Source: Methanobacteriota archaeon (GTDB lineage Archaea; Thermoplasmatota; Thermoplasmata; UBA10834). From it: a DNA stretch of 64,000 bases. Where the stretch lies: positions 328,241 through 392,240 of the forward strand of contig CP070736.1 of NCBI GenBank assembly GCA_020347645.1, read 5' to 3'. Positions 1 to 8,488 of the stretch are shown here, piece by piece. How positions within the stretch are numbered: the first letter of the stretch is position 1; every line of letters begins with the position of its first letter. The translations under genes and the position numbers were made by a program. Below the pieces are notes generated by a model that saw only the letters and a list, made by a program, of their open reading frames with translations, ran no database searches and was not told where the DNA came from.

Positions 1-579
1 GAACTTGCGATAAGGGTCATTCCTCCATCGAGACCTCGTCGAAGGAGTCACGGCCATCCTGGCCATCATGGGAACGACATGTCGCACGTGGAGCTGCAGG
101 AGTTTGGCCATGGGTCCAGGCGGAGGTTTGGCAACATCAGCTATGAATACCTCACCGCCATCCTTTAGGACTCTATACATCTCCTTCGTCCCCTCCTCCC
201 TGTCTCGGAAATCTCTGAATGAGAATGAGCAGAACACTTTGTCGACCGATTCGTTCGCGAGGGGCACGCGCTCACCAACACCCCGTATCAAATTGGTCTT
301 CGAAGCATCCAGAAGGCCTTTGGACATGCTTATGAGTCTTCCCGACGGCTCTATGCAGTAGATTTGCCTGGCCTCGAGGTGTCTTGCGAAATTGCCAGGA
401 CCAGACCCTATCTCAAGAACGACATCGTCAGGTCCGGCTCGTCTGGCGACCTCCGCACGCCAAGCGTCGGCAAGTCCGAACGTTATGAGCTGGTTCACCC
501 TTTCATAGTATGGAGCCACCTCTTCCATCGCCTCTATGACTCCGAGCCACTCAGATGCGGTCATTCCAGCAGAGTTCAT
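1..579 (-). CDS. menG: MenG/UbiE-type quinone methyltransferase (3' end cut by window edge)
   Basis: Frame open from an ATG at 579 to the window edge (193 codons). It has class I SAM-methyltransferase motifs: an N-terminal APYYERVNQLITFG-like signature typical of UbiE/MenG, motif I VLEIGSGPGN, a PLANESVDKVFCSFSFRD segment and a YRVLKDGGEVFIADV segment. UbiE/MenG proteins methylate demethylmenaquinone at the last step of menaquinone synthesis. It lies 11 bp downstream of a polyprenyl diphosphate synthase on the same strand, with MenA just beyond, which supports menaquinone rather than another substrate. The C-terminus is missing here. A general UbiE-like methyltransferase remains possible. Confidence 0.75.
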   Translation of the reverse strand, partial: MNSAGMTASEWLGVIEAMEEVAPYYERVNQLITFGLADAWRAEVARRAGPDDVVLEIGSGPGNFARHLEARQIYCIEPSGRLISMSKGLLDASKTNLIRGVGERVPLANESVDKVFCSFSFRDFRDREEGTKEMYRVLKDGGEVFIADVAKPPPGPMAKLLQLHVRHVVPMMARMAVTPSTRSRWRNDPYRKF

Positions 580-590
580 GTATAGCGCAC

Positions 591-1562
591 CTATGAGTCT
601 CTCTCAAGTATCTTGGAAACGATGTCGCGCAACGCCTCGCTGTACTGTGTATTGGACAGGCAGCCGAGGTGCTGCAGGGCCTCCATGCCGTAGAACTCTG
701 CCATCGCCTTGGCCTTTTCGATTCCGCCAGAGGAGTTCACAATGTCGATGCACTGGCGGACGCTTTCGTCCGACGGATTATCCTGTTCTATTATGGCCGT
801 CACGGCGTTCCTTGCTTCGTCAGACTCCTTTATAGCAAGGAGGGACGGAAGCGTGAGATGTCCTTCCCTGAGATCGCTCCCGACGGGCTTGCCAGTCTTC
901 GACTCTTCCCCCACGAAATCGAGTACGTCGTCCACTATCTGAAACGCCACCCCAAGGTTCAATCCGTATGCGCCAAGGCAGCGGGTCTCCTCAACCGTCC
1001 CGCCCGCTTGATACGCTCCCAACATCGCGCCCGCCTTTAGAGGTTCAGCGGTCTTTCGCTCCATTATCTGAACGTATTTATCAAGGTCGATTTCCTGTGT
1101 ATGCCTGTAACGGCTCTGGACCATTTCTCCCTCGGCCAATCGAGCGCAAGCGTCGGCGATAGTCCTGACCACATCCTTGCCGTAAATTCCACCCAAAGAG
1201 AAAGCTTTGACGAATAGAAAGTCACCCGTTACTATAGCGTTATGAAGACCGTACCGTCGATAGACGGTCTCGCGGCCGCGCCTTGTGCTGCCACCGTCAT
1301 TGATATCGTCATGCACCAAAGTCGCGGAGTGAATCAGTTCGAACCCAGTGGCGATGTCTATGATCTTGTCCATATCCTCGCCCCCGAGGCTTCTATAAGA
1401 GAGAATGGCGATAGTCGGCCTCAATCGCTTGCCCCCGGCACCTATGACATGCATGGAGGCTTCGGTCAGAATCTTCTCTTCCGAATCGACCATCTCCAGC
1501 AGCCTGGCCTCGACCATTTCGAGTTCCCTGTTTATGCCGAAATCCCAGGTGGACTGACTCAT
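591..1562 (-). CDS. trans-polyprenyl diphosphate synthase
   Basis: All-alpha isoprenyl synthase of about 323 aa that elongates allylic diphosphates with IPP. The first Asp-rich motif is in LVHDDINDGGSTRRG and the second in FQIVDDVLDFVGEE, with GGKRLRP near the N-terminus and a late GKPVGSDLREG segment. The family supplies side chains for quinones or archaeal lipids; the neighbours (MenG-like gene 11 bp downstream, MenA divergent) suggest the menaquinone tail, while GGPP synthesis for lipids is the alternative. The start at 1562 (MSQSTW) is about 30 bp from a TATA-like AGTTAAGTAG, consistent with a leaderless message; in-frame starts at 1574 (ATG) and 1583 (TTG) cannot be excluded. Confidence 0.88.
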   Translation of the reverse strand: MSQSTWDFGINRELEMVEARLLEMVDSEEKILTEASMHVIGAGGKRLRPTIAILSYRSLGGEDMDKIIDIATGFELIHSATLVHDDINDGGSTRRGRETVYRRYGLHNAIVTGDFLFVKAFSLGGIYGKDVVRTIADACARLAEGEMVQSRYRHTQEIDLDKYVQIMERKTAEPLKAGAMLGAYQAGGTVEETRCLGAYGLNLGVAFQIVDDVLDFVGEESKTGKPVGSDLREGHLTLPSLLAIKESDEARNAVTAIIEQDNPSDESVRQCIDIVNSSGGIEKAKAMAEFYGMEALQHLGCLSNTQYSEALRDIVSKILERDS

Positions 1563-1587
1563 CGAATCCCGCATATGAGCCAATATC

Positions 1588-1597
1588 TACTTAACTC
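1588..1597 (-). promoter_or_regulatory. TATA-like box of the polyprenyl synthase gene
   Basis: AGTTAAGTAG on the minus strand. Its centre is about 30 bp from the ATG at 1562, as expected for an archaeal leaderless promoter. Confidence 0.45.
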
Positions 1598-1679
1598 TAG
1601 TGGTTTACTGGCTCCGTGCTGTACTGCGTCCAGATGACCCGCAATGGGGCATCTTGAGGGGCAGTAGCTAGGGTATCGA

Positions 1680-1690
1680 TTCATATATAT
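1680..1690 (+). promoter_or_regulatory. TATA box of menA
   Basis: TTCATATATAT centred about 30 bp upstream of the menA ATG at 1715. No clear Shine-Dalgarno site lies between, so the message is probably leaderless. Confidence 0.6.
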
Positions 1691-1714
1691 CCAAGTTCAA
1701 ACCGTCAGGGTTTC

Positions 1715-2653
1715 ATGACCACAGAGCCGAATGGACGGTCAAGAGCCGGTCTGAAGATATGGTTCCTCGAAATGAGGGCGCCTTTCTTCACCGCCACGAT
1801 CATCCCCACGTCTTTCGGTGCCGTCTTCGCATGGTATGAGGGGGTGCCGTTCAATATCCTGCTCTTCCTGACGACCCTTCTCGGTGTGCTTTTCCTGCAC
1901 GCCGGCACGAACGTCGTGAACGATTACTTCGATTACATAAGCGGCACGGACAGAGTAAACAGGAATAGAAGTCCATTCAATGGAGGAAGCCCTTTCATAG
2001 TCGAAGGGATTCTCACACCTCAGCAGGTCTACAGAGCCGCCATCGCTTTTTTCGCAATCGGAGGCATCTTAGGCATCCTTCTGGCATTCTCCGTATCCAT
2101 ACTTATAATCCCGCTGGGAGTGCTTGGAATCGGCCTTGGATATTTCTACACCGCGCCTAAAATAAACCTTGCGGCAAAGGGTCTCGGCGAGATTGCCGTG
2201 GGCCTTGGATTTGGCCCGTTGGTTGTCGGTGGGGCATATCTCGTCCAGTCAGGGGAACTCGTGTTGTTGCCATTCATTGCTGGATTGCCGATCGGCCTAT
2301 TGATAGGCCTCGTCCTATTCATAAACCAGTTCCCTGACGTAGAGGCGGATGGAGCCGTCGGCAAGACCCATTGGGTCGTCAGAATGGGCTTGGCCAAGGC
2401 ATCGATCCTTTATGCTGCAATCATGGCGTCCACTTTCATCGTCATAATCTTGCTTTGGATCGCCGGGGTTTATCCGCTACTGTCCCTGCTTGGCCTTATT
2501 CCAGCAGCGATAGCCGTCAAGGCCGTGAGGACGACTCTCCTCCAGCACGGACGTCCGAGCGAACTGCTACCCGCCCAGGCTATGACTGTACAGATACACC
2601 TGCTGGTGGGGCTACTCATAATCACGGGACTAATCGCATCGGAGATACTCTGA
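1715..2653 (+). CDS. menA: 1,4-dihydroxy-2-naphthoate polyprenyltransferase
   Basis: UbiA-superfamily membrane prenyltransferase of 312 aa with about eight hydrophobic segments. The first Asp-rich site NVVNDYFDYISGTD and the following NRSPFNGGSPFIVEG stretch are MenA-like; the second site is FPDVEADGAVGKTHWVVRMG. MenA attaches the polyprenyl chain to DHNA, giving demethylmenaquinone. It diverges from the polyprenyl synthase and MenG-like genes, so three menaquinone steps sit together beside the complex I operon, whose likely electron acceptor is that quinone. The UbiA protein at 55508-56356 is a different subfamily member, associated with lipid synthesis. Confidence 0.88.
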   Translation: MTTEPNGRSRAGLKIWFLEMRAPFFTATIIPTSFGAVFAWYEGVPFNILLFLTTLLGVLFLHAGTNVVNDYFDYISGTDRVNRNRSPFNGGSPFIVEGILTPQQVYRAAIAFFAIGGILGILLAFSVSILIIPLGVLGIGLGYFYTAPKINLAAKGLGEIAVGLGFGPLVVGGAYLVQSGELVLLPFIAGLPIGLLIGLVLFINQFPDVEADGAVGKTHWVVRMGLAKASILYAAIMASTFIVIILLWIAGVYPLLSLLGLIPAAIAVKAVRTTLLQHGRPSELLPAQAMTVQIHLLVGLLIITGLIASEIL

Positions 2654-2685
2654 CTTCGGCTGCAGCTCTCAAATCACTCGGAAAT

Positions 2686-4158
2686 CTACGGGATTGCCTG
2701 AAGGAGGGAGCCCGCAGCTTCACGGCACAGCTCCAGAACAGCGTCGAAGTAGATACCGAGCACGATTACCATTACAAGAGCAATCACTATTGCTGCTCCC
2801 GTCATCGTCGGGACGGTCACGCGCTCCTCGGGCCCCTTCTCCATATACATCTTCTTTATGACGCGCGCGTAGTAATACAGTGAGAGGGCGCTGTTCAAGA
2901 CTCCAGCCACGGCGAGCCAAACAAGCCAAGATGGTCCTGGGTCAATCGATGCATCGACGGCGGACGAGAACAGGACGAACTTGCTCGCAAAGCCTGCCAA
3001 CGGCGGAATGCCGGCCAAAGAAAGAAGGAACAACATCATGGCCAAGGCAAGGAACGGTGATCTCTTCCCGAGGCCTCTGAAATCATCCAGACTCTCGCCT
3101 ATTCCCCGCACCGTTAGAGCGGCAACAACCATGAACGCGCCTGACTTCATGAAAGCATGCGTGAGAACATGGAACAGGCCTCCGGCCACCGCATACTCGG
3201 TGCCTATCGGCAGCACGATCAGTATGTACCCCGCCTGCGCGATGGACGAGTATGCGAGCATCCTCTTGATGTTTGACTGTGAGATAGCGATAAGGTTGCC
3301 GACGGTCATCGTCACAACCGCTATCACGGCGATAGCCACTTCCCAGTCGGTCTTCGTCACGACGATTCCCACGAGGAATATCTTGAACATGGCTGCCACG
3401 CCCATCTTCTTGGACGCGGCTGCAAGCAGGCCGGAAATCGGGGTCGGTGCGCCTTCGTAGACGTCCGGAGCCCACATGTGAAACGGCACTGCCGCTATCT
3501 TGAATCCCAGCCCAGCGATCAGCATGACCGTTGCCAGGGTCGCTGCAGAGCGGATGCCATCGACTGACGAGAACATCGCCTCCATCTGCGGTCCCATGGC
3601 GGCTATCTCAGTGGTTCCTGAAACGCCATAGAAAAGCGAGATGGCGAAAAGAGTCATAGCGGAGGAGAATCCGCCAACTATGAAGTATTTCGTAGCGGCC
3701 TCGGCTGAACGCCTCTCCTTCTTGCTGAAACCCGAAAGCGCGAACGACGCGATGCCTGCAATCTCCAATCCTACGAACAGGACTATTAGATCCGTTGCGA
3801 GAGCAACAACGGTCATGCCTGTGACTGCCAGCAATATGAGCGAGTAGTATTCGCCCTGGTTTCTCTCGTTTCTTATGAACTCTGGCGAGCTGAGCGCGAC
3901 GATTATGCCGACTGCTACGAATGCCAAGGCGAAAGCGCCAGAGAACAGGTTGACCTCAATCAGCGGAACTCCGGTTTCGACCGATGGTGGCTGCCAATAG
4001 CCTCCCAATGTCCATGAGGCCAACGCAAACGCATATCCCAAGAGGGGGGTCAGTGCGACGAACGCGAGCCACCGTTTGTCCTTGACCATATAGTCCAGAG
4101 CGGGCATAATCAATGCGAAAAGGACCAACAGCAGCTGCGGCATGAACGCATTCAGCAT
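2686..4158 (-). CDS. nuoN: complex I proton-pumping subunit NuoN/FpoN
   Basis: Antiporter-like membrane subunit of about 490 aa with some 14 hydrophobic segments. The proton_antipo_M domain is visible as the AAVPFHMWAPDVYEGAPTPI stretch, with the conserved Lys of AASKKMG and the later HVLTHAFMKSGAF. It is the last gene of the nuo operon. The start at 4158 (MLNAFMPQ) has GGAGGT seven bases upstream; an ORF start at 4203 would overlap nuoM by 29 bp and has a polar N-terminus unlike the family, so it was not chosen. Convergent with menA, 32 bp away. Confidence 0.93.
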   Translation of the reverse strand: MLNAFMPQLLLVLFALIMPALDYMVKDKRWLAFVALTPLLGYAFALASWTLGGYWQPPSVETGVPLIEVNLFSGAFALAFVAVGIIVALSSPEFIRNERNQGEYYSLILLAVTGMTVVALATDLIVLFVGLEIAGIASFALSGFSKKERRSAEAATKYFIVGGFSSAMTLFAISLFYGVSGTTEIAAMGPQMEAMFSSVDGIRSAATLATVMLIAGLGFKIAAVPFHMWAPDVYEGAPTPISGLLAAASKKMGVAAMFKIFLVGIVVTKTDWEVAIAVIAVVTMTVGNLIAISQSNIKRMLAYSSIAQAGYILIVLPIGTEYAVAGGLFHVLTHAFMKSGAFMVVAALTVRGIGESLDDFRGLGKRSPFLALAMMLFLLSLAGIPPLAGFASKFVLFSSAVDASIDPGPSWLVWLAVAGVLNSALSLYYYARVIKKMYMEKGPEERVTVPTMTGAAIVIALVMVIVLGIYFDAVLELCREAAGSLLQAIP

Positions 4159-4174
4159 ATCCCAGACCTCCACC

Positions 4175-5692
4175 TCAGCCACCTCCAAATGCTCTGAGGG
4201 CAATCTCCACAGCCGGACCTATGCGTGAGAATACTAGCGATGGAAAAACGCCGAACAACGCGATTAGAAGGATTAGCACGGCTACCGGAACTCCTTCATA
4301 CCAGTCGACATCCTTTAGGTGCCAAGTGTCAATCTTCCCAGTCATCGGTCCAAACATTGAGCGCTGGAGAGCCCACAGATAGTACGCGGCTGTCACAGCG
4401 ACAGCGATCATCGGAAGAAATATCCAGAGTCCCCATTCGAAAAACACTGCGGCGAAGACCATGAACTCCGCAGCGAAGCTGACCAGTCCCGGAAGGCCGA
4501 GTGAAGCAAGGAAGCCGATGGCGATGAGAGTGGCGGCTATCGGCATCTTTCTCGCGAGTCCTCCCAAGAGGGAAATCAGTCTCGTGCCGCACTTGTGCTG
4601 CACAACCCCGCACATCATGAATAGAACGGCAGTAACCAAGCCATGAGCGAACATCTGGAAAACGCCCGCAACGACGCCCAACTCGCCAAGAGTAGAATAG
4701 CCCAGGAGCACGAAGCCCATATGGCTAATCGAGGAGTACGCTACCATCTTCTTCAAGTCGTCCTGGGCAAGACAGAGTATTGCGCCGTAGAGTATGCTGG
4801 CGACTGCTATCACGGCCATTACCGGAACCATGTCCTCTGCGCCGGACGGAAGCGACGGTATTGCCACGCGTATTAGGCCGTAGCCACCCATTTTGAGCAG
4901 GAGTCCAGCAAGGAGAACGCTTCCCGCAGTCGGCGCCTCAACATGCGCGTCGGGCAACCACGTGTGGAACGGCACCATCGGCAGCTTTACCCCAAAGCCG
5001 AAAAGCATCGCCGCGAAGATCGCGAGCTGCATCCCCCTGCTGAAATAAATGCTCTCACCTGCGATTGCCTCCATGCCGAAGGTTCCTATGTTGGCCTCGA
5101 AGTACATCGCCATGATGGCGAGGAGCATCGCAAGGCTCGCGATATGAGTATATATGAAGAACTTGATCGCTGCGTAATCCTTTCTTGGACCCCCCCAGAT
5201 GCCGATCAGGAAATACATTGGTATCAGGACTATCTCCCAGAATATGTAGAACATGAAATAGTCCAGTGCTACAAAGACTCCGAGGATGCCCACCTCCAAT
5301 ACTAGCATCAAACCGAAGTACTCTTTCGGCCTTCGATCCGTATCCCATGAGAATATGACAGAAAGCATACACAGCAACGTCGTCAAGACAAACAGCGGCA
5401 AGCTGATGCCATCAAGGCCAACGATATAGTTGATGCCAAGGGATTCAATCCACACATGCGATTCGTAGAATTGATATCCGTTGCTGTATCCGTCAATCTC
5501 GCCGGCGGAAGCGGAGTATGGGTCTACTACGAACTCGTAAGTGACCAATAACGAGAGTATGAACGCAGCAGCTGAGAAAGCGAGCGCGACCCATTTCGCC
5601 AAGTGTTCGCGTCTGCCGAGCATCAATGATGCAAGCGCTCCCACGAAGGGCAACAGGATTATCAACGATAGTATCGGGATATCCTCAATCAA
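4175..5692 (-). CDS. nuoM: complex I proton-pumping subunit NuoM/FpoM
   Basis: Antiporter-like membrane subunit of 505 aa with about 14 transmembrane segments. Characteristic stretches are KLPMVPFHTWLPDAHVEAPT, LLLKMGGYGLIRV and the YSSISHMGFVLLG segment. It forms one of the three distal proton channels of complex I. The start is a TTG one base after the nuoL stop, with GGAGGGTGG about ten bases upstream. Order nuoL-nuoM-nuoN is as in bacterial and Fpo complexes. Confidence 0.94.
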   Translation of the reverse strand: MIEDIPILSLIILLPFVGALASLMLGRREHLAKWVALAFSAAAFILSLLVTYEFVVDPYSASAGEIDGYSNGYQFYESHVWIESLGINYIVGLDGISLPLFVLTTLLCMLSVIFSWDTDRRPKEYFGLMLVLEVGILGVFVALDYFMFYIFWEIVLIPMYFLIGIWGGPRKDYAAIKFFIYTHIASLAMLLAIMAMYFEANIGTFGMEAIAGESIYFSRGMQLAIFAAMLFGFGVKLPMVPFHTWLPDAHVEAPTAGSVLLAGLLLKMGGYGLIRVAIPSLPSGAEDMVPVMAVIAVASILYGAILCLAQDDLKKMVAYSSISHMGFVLLGYSTLGELGVVAGVFQMFAHGLVTAVLFMMCGVVQHKCGTRLISLLGGLARKMPIAATLIAIGFLASLGLPGLVSFAAEFMVFAAVFFEWGLWIFLPMIAVAVTAAYYLWALQRSMFGPMTGKIDTWHLKDVDWYEGVPVAVLILLIALFGVFPSLVFSRIGPAVEIALRAFGGG

Positions 5693-5693
5693 C

Positions 5694-7655
5694 CTACCAC
5701 CACCCTCCTGGCGCTATATACAGCATGAACATCAGCAGTAGACAAAGCCCCACGACTATGATGGTTGTATAGCGCTGAACGTTCCCGCTCTGGGCCTTGC
5801 GCAACAAGTTGCCCGAGCGGGCGCCGAGGAACGCGAAGCCGTTCACCAAACCGTCTATTACAACGCGATCAAACGCGTCGGCCACGAGCGAGAAGGCATA
5901 GACCACCTTGACGGCGAAATCGTCGTAGAACTGACTGATATACCATCTATTCTGTAGTGCCCTCTGGAATCTGCCTGCAGTGCCGGTGGCAAACACCGTC
6001 CTATCGAACCCGGGAACGCAGTATATACGGTACGCCAAGACTATGCCTGCGATAGCTAGCACCAGAGAGACATAGGTGAGTGGGTCTCCGAATATATGGG
6101 CGAGAATGTCCACTGCGGATTCGTGATGCTCACCATGGTAAAGACCAGCAATCGATTCTCCAGCGAACACGCCGAAGCCGTCACCGACAAAAAGGGCAAA
6201 CCCTGATGAGACTGCCAGAACCGCGAGAATCATTAGCGGGACCGTCATAAGCTTGGGCGATTCATGCGCATGATAATCCGAGCGCGGCTTGCCTGCAAAG
6301 GTCATGAACCACATCCTGAACATATAGAACGCGGTCATGAACGCTGTCGCGATTCCCATAGCCCATAGGAGGAAGAACAGGCTGTCGAATTCTCCAGCGT
6401 TATACACTGCAGCGAGAACCTCGTCCTTGCTCCAGAACCCCGAAAGCGGCGGCACACCAGAAATGGCGATGGCGCCGACCAACATCGTGAGCGACGTAAT
6501 GCGCATCTTCTTCCCCAGACCACCCATCAATCTCATGTCGTTGGTACCGACGGCGTGTATGACGCTGCCCGCACAAAGGAACAGCAGCGCCTTGAAGAAC
6601 GCATGATTCATAAGGTGGAATAACGCGGCGGAGTATCCTCCCGCGGTGTCTGCATACACGACCAGATAACCACCCGCGCCAAGAGCGAGCGTCATGTATC
6701 CCAACTGGCTGATAGTGCTGTAGGCGAGAACCCGTTTGATGTCCGAAGCGGCAAGCGCGACTGTTGCAGCGATCAACGCGGTCACGCCACCGATGACGGC
6801 AACGAACAGCAGAGTCTCGGGGGCCTGCACAAGCAGCGGATACGATCGTGCGGTCAAGTAGACCCCGGCCTTCACCATTGTCGCCGCATGAATGAGAGCT
6901 GAGACTGTAGTCGGACCTTCCATGGCATCTGGCAACCATTCGTGCAACGGGAACTGGGCGCTCTTTCCGATCGCGCCGCCGAAGATCAGGGCAGTGGCGA
7001 GAATCATCATGTCGTTCGGAACGGCTGCTATTCCGTCCTCACCGAATAAGTTGTCAAAGCCGAGCGAACCCACGTACTTGAACAGGATTATTATGCCCGC
7101 CATGAACATAATGTCGCCCACACGCGTCACTATGAACGCCCTCTTGGCGGCACTCGCCGCTGAAGGCTTCTCGTACCAGAAACCTATCAACAGATAGGAG
7201 CACAAACCGACGAGTTCCCAGAATATGAACATCTGAAGGTAGTTGTCAGAAATGACGAGGCCGTACATGACGGATATGAACAGCATGATTTCGGCGTAGT
7301 ATCGCCGTCGCTTCTCTCCTTCCTCGTGCATGTAGCCGCCCGAGTAGACGACCACAAGCGTGCCCACGACAGAAACGACAAGCAGCATCACCGCCGTGAG
7401 TTGGTCTACCCATATTCCGAACGTGACCTCCAAGTTGGCAATCACTAGCCACGTGAACTTCGGACCATCTCCGACCATCGTATTGCCAGCTAAAACATCT
7501 CCGATCACCAAGGCGGAAAGGACAAGAGCTCCGGCAGCGCCGCCGATCGCATAACCCGCTCCGTCTTCCCAAGAGAGCGTGCGTTTTGGAAGCAGCGAGA
7601 TGAGCAGGAATGCCAAGAACGGAAACACCGGTATCAGCCATGCGTACTCCAGCAC
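5694..7655 (-). CDS. nuoL: complex I proton-pumping subunit NuoL/FpoL
   Basis: Largest membrane subunit, 653 aa. The QFPLHEWLPDAMEGPTTVSA stretch with HAATMVKAGVY and the Lys/His-rich antiporter core are clear, followed by a C-terminal region with the long lateral helix expected of NuoL (residues about 540-610) and a final membrane segment. The GTG start follows the nuoK stop by one base and has GAGGTGGT upstream. In complex I it pumps protons and its lateral helix clamps NuoM and NuoN. Confidence 0.94.
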   Translation of the reverse strand: MLEYAWLIPVFPFLAFLLISLLPKRTLSWEDGAGYAIGGAAGALVLSALVIGDVLAGNTMVGDGPKFTWLVIANLEVTFGIWVDQLTAVMLLVVSVVGTLVVVYSGGYMHEEGEKRRRYYAEIMLFISVMYGLVISDNYLQMFIFWELVGLCSYLLIGFWYEKPSAASAAKRAFIVTRVGDIMFMAGIIILFKYVGSLGFDNLFGEDGIAAVPNDMMILATALIFGGAIGKSAQFPLHEWLPDAMEGPTTVSALIHAATMVKAGVYLTARSYPLLVQAPETLLFVAVIGGVTALIAATVALAASDIKRVLAYSTISQLGYMTLALGAGGYLVVYADTAGGYSAALFHLMNHAFFKALLFLCAGSVIHAVGTNDMRLMGGLGKKMRITSLTMLVGAIAISGVPPLSGFWSKDEVLAAVYNAGEFDSLFFLLWAMGIATAFMTAFYMFRMWFMTFAGKPRSDYHAHESPKLMTVPLMILAVLAVSSGFALFVGDGFGVFAGESIAGLYHGEHHESAVDILAHIFGDPLTYVSLVLAIAGIVLAYRIYCVPGFDRTVFATGTAGRFQRALQNRWYISQFYDDFAVKVVYAFSLVADAFDRVVIDGLVNGFAFLGARSGNLLRKAQSGNVQRYTTIIVVGLCLLLMFMLYIAPGGWW

Positions 7656-7656
7656 T

Positions 7657-7977
7657 CTACCACCTCAGGATACTGATCTTATCGATCTCGATAGTCTGGT
7701 AACGCCTATACACGGAGAGGAGAATGGCCAATCCGACCGCTACCTCTGCTGCGGCTATGGCGATCGTGAACAAAGTGAAGACATATCCTGAAGGGTCAAC
7801 GACCCCGTGCAGGACGGAGTGATACGAGCTGAACATCACCAGATTTATGTTCGCGGAGTTGAGCATAATCTCGATGCACATGAGCACGACTATCGCATTT
7901 CTGCGGGTTAGGACGCCGTAGGCCCCTATGCAGAAGAGGAGCGAGCTGAACACCAGCCAATACTCGATCGGTATCAT
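7657..7977 (-). CDS. nuoK: complex I membrane subunit NuoK
   Basis: A 106-aa protein with three hydrophobic helices, the family length. The conserved membrane glutamates are visible in VLMCIEIMLNSANINLV and in AAAEVAVGLAI. The ATG overlaps the nuoJ2 stop as ATGA, so translation is probably coupled. NuoK forms part of the E-channel between the quinone site and the antiporter subunits. Confidence 0.93.
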   Translation of the reverse strand: MIPIEYWLVFSSLLFCIGAYGVLTRRNAIVVLMCIEIMLNSANINLVMFSSYHSVLHGVVDPSGYVFTLFTIAIAAAEVAVGLAILLSVYRRYQTIEIDKISILRW

Positions 7978-8222
7978 CCTTTCTCATCCTCCTCCTTCGC
8001 AAGGAATACGCCTCCGAGCATGGCGACAAGCAACAGCAAGCCGACCAGAAACACTACGAGGCCGTAACCCTCAGCCCCGCTCACACCGAAAAGGGTGTTT
8101 CCAATATCCTCGTTGGATACTTGATCCATATCGCCTTCTGGCCAGGATGCGTCCGTGACGGCAAGCACCAAAAGGAGCGCGAGAAGACCGATCGACGCTA
8201 GCTTGAGTGCGCTCTGCCTCAT
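7974..8222 (-). CDS. nuoJ2: complex I subunit J, C-terminal part (split NuoJ)
   Basis: An 82-aa protein with an N-terminal hydrophobic helix (residues about 6-24), a polar loop and a second helix (about 52-76) ending in charged residues. It follows the N-terminal NuoJ half with an ATGA overlap and precedes nuoK with another. Bacterial NuoJ is a single protein of about 170-200 aa; here it is split into two, as in the fpoJ1/fpoJ2 arrangement reported for Methanosarcina (established). The sequence alone is weakly diagnostic; position and topology carry the call. Confidence 0.75.
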   Translation of the reverse strand: MRQSALKLASIGLLALLLVLAVTDASWPEGDMDQVSNEDIGNTLFGVSGAEGYGLVVFLVGLLLLVAMLGGVFLAKEEDEKG

Positions 8223-8488
8223 TTCCTCTCACTCTCCATGATCTCACGCCGGGTGAGCATTATACCGAACAGAATGACTATTGTGACTGCGCCGACGTAC
8301 ACGAGGAACTGCACTATTGCCACGAACTCCGCATTCAGCATTATGAACAGGCAGCCAATCGCTATAAAGCAAGAAACGAGACCGATCACGCTGTGGACTA
8401 TCTCCTTGGCATTGATCACCCACAGTGCGGATAACAACGCAGTCGATGCGAGAAACAGGAACACTAGCAACTCCCATGTCAACGTCAT
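8219..8488 (-). CDS. nuoJ1: complex I subunit J, N-terminal part (split NuoJ)
   Basis: An 89-aa membrane protein with three helices. It contains the NuoJ pattern NAEFVAIVQFLVYVGAVTIV, where the conserved Glu/Gln-Tyr-Gly segment forms the pi-bulge region of TM3 in known structures. The ATG at 8488 overlaps the nuoI stop as ATGA and has GGGGGTGGAG directly upstream; a longer ORF from 8557 would run through the nuoI end and was rejected. Partner of the 82-aa half that follows. Confidence 0.88.
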   Translation of the reverse strand: MTLTWELLVFLFLASTALLSALWVINAKEIVHSVIGLVSCFIAIGCLFIMLNAEFVAIVQFLVYVGAVTIVILFGIMLTRREIMESERK